From contig NZ_BSOG01000001.1 of assembly GCF_030160395.1 (NCBI RefSeq), positions 1,020,117-1,084,116 on the forward strand: a DNA stretch of 64,000 nucleotides, read 5' to 3'. Position 1 is the first letter of the stretch, and each line of letters begins with the position of its first letter. Of the stretch, positions 58,672 to 64,000 are shown piece by piece. Source of the stretch: Chitinimonas prasina (lineage in GTDB: Bacteria; Pseudomonadota; Gammaproteobacteria; Burkholderiales; Chitinimonadaceae). The notes under the pieces were generated by a model. That model did no database searches and was not told the origin of the DNA. It saw only the letters and a list, made by a program, of their open reading frames with translations. A program made the translations under genes and the position numbers.

Positions 58672-60599
58672 TTCACCCTGCTCGCGAACCAGTTGTTGAT
58701 GGCCAGATCCAGGATGTGGCGTGCCTGTTTGTATTCCGTTACCGTCAGGAACTCATGGTCGGTATGGTCCAGGGCAGAGTCCCCCGGGCCGTAGGCCACC
58801 ATGTCCACCCCTGTCCAGCGGGTGGCCAGGGTATTCATGTCGCTGGTGCCCTTCTTGACCACAAAACGGGGCGGCGTGCTGGTCGCCGCAAACGCGCGGG
58901 TAAAGCAACGCGCCAGATTGCAGGTACGCGGCGTGCTATAGCCTGGCGTAGCACGCAGTATTTCGCAGCGCACTTCCGTCGATCCGGCGGCCTCCACTGC
59001 AGCCAGCAGGCCCTTTAGATCAGCCTGGGGCGAAACCCGGAAATTCAGTATGCCTTCCGCGTACTGTCGCGCCGGGTCGCTCCAGCTCTTGGTGGAGATC
59101 AGCGCGCTGATGCCTTCCGGATCGAATTCGTCAGCATGGGTACGCAAGCGCGCTACGGTCTCTACCATGAGATCGGGCGCAGAGACGACACCCTTGCCAG
59201 CCGAGTGGGCATGCGGCACCGCAGCCAGGAGGCGGATCTTGAGCAGTCCGTAGTAACCCAGGGTCAGCGTATCGGCACGGCTGGGCTCGCCGATCACCAC
59301 GGCATCCGCCACCAACGTGTCGCGCACATGGAATGCCCCCTTGGAGGACGACACCTCTTCCTCCACCGCACCCACCACCGTCAGGCGGCCATGAGGAGGA
59401 ACGTCGGCGGCGATCAGCGCCTCAATGAAGTTGACCAGGCAGCCTTTCGCATCGACCACGCCACGCGCACTCAAATGCCCTTCTGCATTGAGTAGCGGCT
59501 GCCAGGGGCCAGGTACGGTATCGATATGCCCCAGCAACAGCAGATGGTCCGCGCCTTCGCCCTTACTGGCGACGAAGTTACCGGCATCGTCGCGCCAGGC
59601 GGCAATGCCCAGACTGAGGCAATGACTTACCAGCCATTCCACCGCCTCGGTCTCATCCATCGAAACCGAGTTGATGGAGACCGTCTGGGTCAACAGCTTC
59701 AATGCGGGATCGGGTGGCATCAGCGGCCAGACCCGGGTGCTACCCGCCGGCTTGGCTACCGAATGGGGGCCTACGATGGCCACATCGGCGATGCCATGTT
59801 CCAGCACGTGGTTGGCGGCACGCATCTTCTGCTTCATGCGCCCCTGCACGAAGGGCAGCGGCTCACCGGGGAAGATGTCGGCCAGCTGCGAGCTCAGGTC
59901 GTCAACCTGCCGGAGTATCCCCGGTGTCGATGTCACGAAGCGAATGTGGTCGGCCTTGAGCGCCGTGGCAAGGAAAGCCGCCAGCATATCGGCGTCGGTA
60001 TTGAGTATGCCGCCATTCACGCCTTCCTCTGCCACCGGGGCCGTCAAGCAGACCACATCATTGTGCTCCAGCAGATGCAGCAGCAGCTCGGTACGGCAAC
60101 GCGAGGGGGTGCCGACCAGGTGTTCCCGTACCACCAGGGTCTTGCCATCACGCATCACTTTGATGGGGCGGTTACGGCTGGCCTCCACCAGGCCCAGGCT
60201 GTAGGCTGGTGCGGCAAAGGCGCGCAGGTCCAACTGCTGCAAGGCATTCTGTATGGGCGGCAGGACCTGGCCCTGGTAGGCACGCACCAGCACACCGATA
60301 TCATCGGCGGTCGCGGTCCTCACCACATCGCCATTGGCAAGGGTATGGAAAGCCATGGTCCGCGACTCCATCCCGTACTGCCGGGCGATGGCACTGCCGC
60401 CGCCTATGACGACCAACACGCGCCGGCCTGCCCGCGACAAGACCGCGATCTCGTCCAATATGCCGCTGCCGGCATCGAGCGAAGCGCTACCCACCTTGAT
60501 GACATAGAGCGGCTCGCGGGCACGCTGGCGAGGTGCTGCAAGACTGCTTGGCGCGCCAGGCACGGGGCTGCTGGCTGCAGGATTCAAGGCGGCGGTCAT
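58668..60599 (-). CDS. LysZ-like kinase fused to LysK-like M20 deacylase
   Basis: A 643-residue fusion. The N-terminal half (about 28-300) is an amino-acid kinase of the LysZ/ArgB group: VIKVGSASL, VVIGGGSA, GGILNTDADMLAAFLA and the LysZ-like GRMKQKM. The C-terminal half (about 305-643) is an M20 metallopeptidase of the LysK type: LLLGHIDTVPG, ARGVVDAKG, VGAVEEEVSSSKGA, VIGEPSRAD and the diagnostic GTSDMN...AYGPGDSALDHT ending. In LysW pathways LysZ phosphorylates the carrier-bound side-chain carboxylate and LysK cleaves the finished amino acid from the carrier. The ATG at 60599 overlaps the reductase stop; an upstream in-frame GTG adds two residues. Confidence 0.88.
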   Translation of the reverse strand: MTAALNPAASSPVPGAPSSLAAPRQRAREPLYVIKVGSASLDAGSGILDEIAVLSRAGRRVLVVIGGGSAIARQYGMESRTMAFHTLANGDVVRTATADDIGVLVRAYQGQVLPPIQNALQQLDLRAFAAPAYSLGLVEASRNRPIKVMRDGKTLVVREHLVGTPSRCRTELLLHLLEHNDVVCLTAPVAEEGVNGGILNTDADMLAAFLATALKADHIRFVTSTPGILRQVDDLSSQLADIFPGEPLPFVQGRMKQKMRAANHVLEHGIADVAIVGPHSVAKPAGSTRVWPLMPPDPALKLLTQTVSINSVSMDETEAVEWLVSHCLSLGIAAWRDDAGNFVASKGEGADHLLLLGHIDTVPGPWQPLLNAEGHLSARGVVDAKGCLVNFIEALIAADVPPHGRLTVVGAVEEEVSSSKGAFHVRDTLVADAVVIGEPSRADTLTLGYYGLLKIRLLAAVPHAHSAGKGVVSAPDLMVETVARLRTHADEFDPEGISALISTKSWSDPARQYAEGILNFRVSPQADLKGLLAAVEAAGSTEVRCEILRATPGYSTPRTCNLARCFTRAFAATSTPPRFVVKKGTSDMNTLATRWTGVDMVAYGPGDSALDHTDHEFLTVTEYKQARHILDLAINNWFASRVK

Positions 60600-61639
60600 G
60601 GCCACATCCCCCCGTGCGACAGGCCTTCATCCTCGTCGAAGCCCTCAGCCAGATTCATGGCCTGTATGCCCTGCCCGGCTGCGCCTTTGATCAGATTGTC
60701 CAGTGCACTGACCACCGTGCAGCGGCGACCATCAATATCGGTCGCCACTTCCACTGCATTTGAGCCAACCACGGTCTTGAGCATGGGCATGCTCCACGGC
60801 CCCTGAGCGGGTCCAAGGTAGCGCACAAAGCGGGTAGTCCCATAGGTACTGAAGAAGGCCTTGCGCACATCCAGCTCGGTCACCCCCTCGCGCAGCGTCA
60901 GAAAGGACGACACTGCAATACCGCGAGGGCTGTCCAGGCTGCCTGCCGAAAAACGCAATGCCACCTGGTGGCCGGTATGATCATGCAAGGCCTGCATGAT
61001 CTCAGGCTCGTGCCTATGCCCAGACAACATATAGGGCCGATAGTTGTGGCTGCGCTCGGCCGGGTGTTCGGCACTTTCCTTGCCGCTACCGCTGGAGCCT
61101 GTCTTGGCTTCCGCCACAATCTCGCTCTCAACCAGACCACGGGCCACCAGCGGATAGAGACCGTAGAAAGTAGCCACCGCCATGCAACCAGGCAGGTTGA
61201 GCAGGCTGCTGTCGGCATACTCAGGCTGCCACAGCTCGGGAATAACATAGCGGGAGTCAGCCGGAACGCCAGTGACGGCCGTCTCTGGATAGTGCCGCGC
61301 TAGTAGTGCTGGATCACGCAGCCGGTAGTCACCAGCCAGATTGATGATGCGCCTGGCCTTGGGACGGATCTGCTCCATGATCTTGGGCAGCACCCCACCG
61401 GGCAGGCAGGAGAACACAATATCCACCTCGCGCATCGCCTCTATCGTGGCGAAGCGCTTTCTGCCAGTTTCAGGAAAATGCCGCAATGCAGGTAGGCTGC
61501 GACCTATGGGCTGGCCTGCGCGCGCGCGGGAAGTGACATCGACCAGCTGGACGTGCCGGTGCGACTGCAGCAGGCGTATCAACTCGCCCCCTACAAAGCC
61601 GGCAGCGCCCAGGACGGAAACAGTGACAGTCTTCATCAT
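60596..61639 (-). CDS. LysY/ArgC-like semialdehyde dehydrogenase
   Basis: A 347-residue N-acetyl-glutamyl-phosphate-reductase family enzyme. NADPH-binding GAAGFVGGELIRLL (about 11-24), catalytic cysteine C152 in NLPGCMAVATFYGLYPLV, KTGSSGSGKES and the LSGHRHEPEI loop with catalytic His support this. The ESAEHPAERSHNYRPY stretch resembles LysY. It would reduce the kinase product to a semialdehyde that the transketolase pair could use. The ATG at 61639 overlaps the aminotransferase stop (TGATG). An additional TTG codon upstream is not needed. Confidence 0.88.
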   Translation of the reverse strand: MMKTVTVSVLGAAGFVGGELIRLLQSHRHVQLVDVTSRARAGQPIGRSLPALRHFPETGRKRFATIEAMREVDIVFSCLPGGVLPKIMEQIRPKARRIINLAGDYRLRDPALLARHYPETAVTGVPADSRYVIPELWQPEYADSSLLNLPGCMAVATFYGLYPLVARGLVESEIVAEAKTGSSGSGKESAEHPAERSHNYRPYMLSGHRHEPEIMQALHDHTGHQVALRFSAGSLDSPRGIAVSSFLTLREGVTELDVRKAFFSTYGTTRFVRYLGPAQGPWSMPMLKTVVGSNAVEVATDIDGRRCTVVSALDNLIKGAAGQGIQAMNLAEGFDEDEGLSHGGMWP

Positions 61640-62961
61640 CAACCCAGCCTGCCGTCGCGCTCGTAAGGCAGGGGGTAGGTGTTTTCAGTGGCCAGCTTGC
61701 GTATCGCGTCGGGCCTTGCCGCAACCTTGTGGAATGCCAGGGCGTAGGACTGGATGCGCTCGGTTTCGACCGGCGAACGCAGCTCTCGGCACAGGGTCAG
61801 CGTGGAAGCCAGCATCTTCAGTGCATTGGGAAAGCGATCCAGTGAGTATTCGCTGAAGTCGCGCTGGCTCAAGGTAAACGGGTAACCTTGACCGAAGCCC
61901 TGACGGTTCTGGAATGGCAGATGTCCCGGTATAGGCTTGTTCTGCCATTCACGCGCCGGTACGCCCTCGGCCACGAGGAGCTCCTGTACTGCGCCCTTGA
62001 CCGCATGGATGGGCAGGTCGTCCAGCCCCACGGCGGCAGGATGCAGGGCGATACGGTACATATTGTAGGCATGGACATAAGTGGCCGGCACTTCAGGGCC
62101 GGTAAACAGCCCCGTCTTGGCCAGCTCCGCTGTCAGGTAGGCGGCATTGCGCTGGCGGATGGCGTCGTAGTACGGCAGGCGCTTGAGTTGACTGATACCA
62201 AACGCCGCGACGATACCGGACATGCTGTAGTCGATACCTGTTTCCTCCAGGAAGGCCCGGGCACGCTTGTACTTCGCTTCGTCGGCGAAGAAGGCGATAC
62301 CGCCCTCGCCACCCACTGGGAAGTTCTTGTCAGCCATCAAGCTCTGCCCGGCGGCATCGCCCAGTGCACCACAGATGGTGCCGTCGATGGCAGCCGAGTG
62401 AGCATGCGAGGCGTCCTCTACCAGTAGCAGCCCATGCTTGGTGCAGAGCTGGCGCAAGGCCGGCATATTGGCGGGCAGACCATGCACGTGCACCGGCATG
62501 ACAGCTCGGGTGCGGGGCGTAATGGCCGCTTCCACCGCCGCTACGTCGATGCAATAGTTCACCGGGTCGATATCAACAAATACCGGGATGCCTTTGGCTG
62601 CAACGATGGCCTGGGCAGTAGCAATAAAGGTGAAACAGGGCACGATGACTTCGTCGCCCGGCGTCACGCCGGCACCGACCAAGGCCAGGTGCAGTGCGGA
62701 GGTTCCGCTCGCCGTGGCGATGGCGTACTTCGCACCCACATAGTTACGGTAGTCTTCAGTGAACTGGGCTTCCGAGTTGGAGTGGTTGCGCAGGATGCTG
62801 ATCTGCATCTGCAGCACGTCCTCCTTGGTAATCACCGGGAAAAGCGTCTTGCGGAATCCATGACCAATCACCGGATTACCGCCCAGATGGGCCAGTTCCT
62901 GTTGGGCCATGTCGTCGGTCGGCCACGGCAGTGGCAGTGCAGGAAAATCGGTTTGCATCAT
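61639..62961 (-). CDS. DegT/DnrJ/EryC1/StrS-type aminotransferase
   Basis: A 440-residue PLP enzyme of the DegT family. Signatures are ATASGTSALHLAL (about 82-94), GDEVIVPCFTFIATAQAI, LLVEDASHAHSA (D183) and GDAAGQSLMADKNFPVGGEGG with the PLP lysine K212. This family aminates keto sugars and ketoses, a good fit for a ketone formed by transketolase addition. The ATG at 62961 (second ATG 62958) has AGGAAA upstream; the longer frame to 63069 is rejected because it overlaps the preceding gene. It is coupled to the short DegT-like gene just before it. Confidence 0.9.
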   Translation of the reverse strand: MMQTDFPALPLPWPTDDMAQQELAHLGGNPVIGHGFRKTLFPVITKEDVLQMQISILRNHSNSEAQFTEDYRNYVGAKYAIATASGTSALHLALVGAGVTPGDEVIVPCFTFIATAQAIVAAKGIPVFVDIDPVNYCIDVAAVEAAITPRTRAVMPVHVHGLPANMPALRQLCTKHGLLLVEDASHAHSAAIDGTICGALGDAAGQSLMADKNFPVGGEGGIAFFADEAKYKRARAFLEETGIDYSMSGIVAAFGISQLKRLPYYDAIRQRNAAYLTAELAKTGLFTGPEVPATYVHAYNMYRIALHPAAVGLDDLPIHAVKGAVQELLVAEGVPAREWQNKPIPGHLPFQNRQGFGQGYPFTLSQRDFSEYSLDRFPNALKMLASTLTLCRELRSPVETERIQSYALAFHKVAARPDAIRKLATENTYPLPYERDGRLG

Positions 62962-63569
62962 TGGTTTCCTTGGATGGCCTGACGTACGCAGGCGGCAACT
63001 AGCGGGCTGAGTCGATAGTTGAACTGTATGGTGGGCTGTATCTCGGGTTCGCTTTCCGCCTGCGACCACATGGTCCGCAGATCGAATGCACCGAAAATCT
63101 TCAATCGCTCAGCCCGCTTCCAGATCTGTTCATCATTGGTGGCGATGGCCGCACAGGGGCCAAAGCCCAGTTCGGTAAAGTCCAGCACCTGCACCTTGTC
63201 GTGGCTAACGGCAGCAACGGCGGCATCCAGCGTCGTCCCGGCGTCTTGCCAGGCGATCGAGGCCATGCCGTAGGTGCGCGGTATGCTGGTGCTCTCTTCT
63301 ATGCCCACGCCCAGCCAGGTCAGGAATTTCTGCTCACGCTGGCTGACTCGAGGAAACACCGCCTTACTACCAAAGCCGATCTGCTGACCATGTAAGGCGG
63401 CGTGGATGGCGCCTGTGACCGAATTGAACAAGGCCACATACTGGCGATCGACCTTGTTGCGGATTTGTGTTTCCAGACCGGGCAACTGCCGGTCGTTCTT
63501 TTCTATGCTCATGACCACGCCACTGGTCATGACGCGAGTGAGTACGAGGGATTGCTGAAAATTGTTCAC
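62958..63569 (-). CDS. short DegT-like protein lacking the PLP lysine
   Basis: A 203-residue protein that aligns in pieces to the DegT family: VALFNSVTGAIHAAL (compare SSGTAALHLAL, about 45-59), VLDFTELGFGPCAAIATNDE (about 128-147) where full enzymes have SFYPTKN...GEGG, and a C-terminal QFNYRLSPLVAACVRQAI (compare NYRMSELQAA). The PLP lysine is absent and much of the catalytic middle is missing. It is probably not an aminotransferase by itself; it may be a partner or regulatory subunit of the full enzyme encoded next. Its start and stop overlap both neighbours (ATGA), which argues against a decaying pseudogene. Confidence 0.7.
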   Translation of the reverse strand: MNNFQQSLVLTRVMTSGVVMSIEKNDRQLPGLETQIRNKVDRQYVALFNSVTGAIHAALHGQQIGFGSKAVFPRVSQREQKFLTWLGVGIEESTSIPRTYGMASIAWQDAGTTLDAAVAAVSHDKVQVLDFTELGFGPCAAIATNDEQIWKRAERLKIFGAFDLRTMWSQAESEPEIQPTIQFNYRLSPLVAACVRQAIQGNQ

Positions 63570-64000
63570 GCGGCCACCATTGAATGCTGCACTGGGTTGA
63601 TCATCAGGAATGCCGGCTCATAGATCGCCACCTCGTGGCCAACCCAGGAAGCAATTGCACCTGCAACATCAACACCGTGAATAAGAGAAGAACGGGCAAA
63701 CTCCGGGTTCTGGTTGACTTCGCAGACCAGCAGATCCGGCGAATTGACCTGCTCAAACAGATCGAGCCCGTAGATGCCCGGGCCAATGGCCTCGACCACC
63801 TGCATGGTCAAAGTCCGTATCGCCTCAGTGATCTCGCACGGCACCACGCTCGCACCGAGATGGGTATTGGTCTTCCAGTGGTCAGTCGCTCGCCGAAAGG
63901 CCACCAGAGGCTGATCACCTACCACCACAACCCGTAGGTCATAGCCGGGCTTTTCCACGAATGCCTGCACCACGACAGGGAATTCCTTATAGCTGGCATC
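63566..64000 (-). CDS. LysX/ArgX-like ATP-grasp ligase, 5' part outside the window
   Basis: The last ~144 residues of a RimK-family ATP-grasp ligase. Visible are VQAFVEKPGYDLRVVVVGD, HWKTNTHLGASVVPCEIT and the strongly LysX-like end LLVCEVNQNPEFARSSLI then HGVDVAGAIASWV. LysX/ArgX enzymes attach the alpha-amino group of alpha-aminoadipate or glutamate to the C-terminal glutamate of the carrier LysW. The gene is the first visible member of the coupled operon; the carrier itself and the promoter must lie to the right of the window if present. Confidence 0.85.
   Translation of the reverse strand, partial: DASYKEFPVVVQAFVEKPGYDLRVVVVGDQPLVAFRRATDHWKTNTHLGASVVPCEITEAIRTLTMQVVEAIGPGIYGLDLFEQVNSPDLLVCEVNQNPEFARSSLIHGVDVAGAIASWVGHEVAIYEPAFLMINPVQHSMVAA

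Noticed and set aside
60596-63069. ordinary arginine biosynthesis operon
   Set aside because: ArgC-, ArgB- and ArgE-like proteins are present, but the LysX-type ligase end, LysK-type signature, transketolase pair and DegT enzyme do not belong to arginine synthesis, and no ArgD-type enzyme is present.
53051-64000. LysW-like amino-group carrier gene inside the visible operon
   Set aside because: All junctions overlap and no small acidic zinc-ribbon ORF was found on the minus strand here. If it exists it must lie beyond position 64000.

Overview
The window looks like a chromosomal segment of a Gram-negative proteobacterium, most likely a betaproteobacterium. This is inferred from the TonB/STN receptor, Fep/Ent-type iron proteins, RND pump, IS3 and IS30 family elements and many GGDEF/EAL proteins; no rRNA or marker gene fixes the species. 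The left ~18 kb is compositionally mixed, with several AT-richer genes. From about 22 kb on it is uniformly GC-rich.

Region 1 (1-2.9 kb) is accessory DNA: an IS3-family orfA running off the left edge, the tail of an IS30-family transposase, a DJ-1/PfpI-like protein, an S41-like peptidase and a small PH/GRAM-like ORF. The last two each end in a shared attC-like sequence. Region 2 (2.9-16.0 kb) holds five large signalling genes: REC-GGDEF, CHASE-PAS hybrid kinase and REC-PAS-GGDEF-EAL on the minus strand, then a second PAS hybrid kinase plus REC-PAS-GGDEF-EAL on the plus strand. Region 3 (16.0-22.1 kb) has a candidate histidine attenuator (leader peptide with three consecutive His codons, then a terminator-like hairpin) before a frameshifted HisRS-like gene. 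It also has a hypothetical gene, a secreted repeat protein of about 966 aa and a small DUF6713-like membrane protein.

Region 4 (22.2-52.9 kb) is a complete catecholate siderophore locus. It has DAHP synthase for chorismate supply, entC-entE-entB-entA for 2,3-dihydroxybenzoate, a phosphopantetheinyl transferase, an RND pump with its adaptor, fepB, entS, fepD-fepG-fepC, a two-module NRPS (C-A-PCP-E-C-A-PCP-TE), an MbtH-like protein, a Fes esterase, a TonB receptor with an STN domain and a siderophore-interacting reductase. Fur-box-like palindromes lie in four divergent promoter regions. The adenylation codes read as a basic-type residue followed by Ser, and an epimerase domain follows module 1. 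The predicted unit is therefore DHB-D-(basic amino acid)-L-Ser, as in chrysobactin/vanchrobactin-type catecholates.

Region 5 (53.1-64.0 kb, minus strand, running off the right edge) is a tightly coupled operon: LysX-like ligase, a short DegT-like protein lacking the PLP lysine, a full DegT aminotransferase, LysY/ArgC-like reductase, a LysZ-LysK fusion, both halves of a transketolase, an ATP-grasp ligase, an amidohydrolase and an MFS transporter. This set matches amino-group-carrier-protein (LysW/AmCP) pathways that extend carrier-bound glutamate with a two-carbon ketol unit, known from Streptomyces (vazabitide/azinomycin type). The carrier protein is not in the window and would have to lie upstream. 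This operon, abutting the siderophore locus, is the most unusual feature here.
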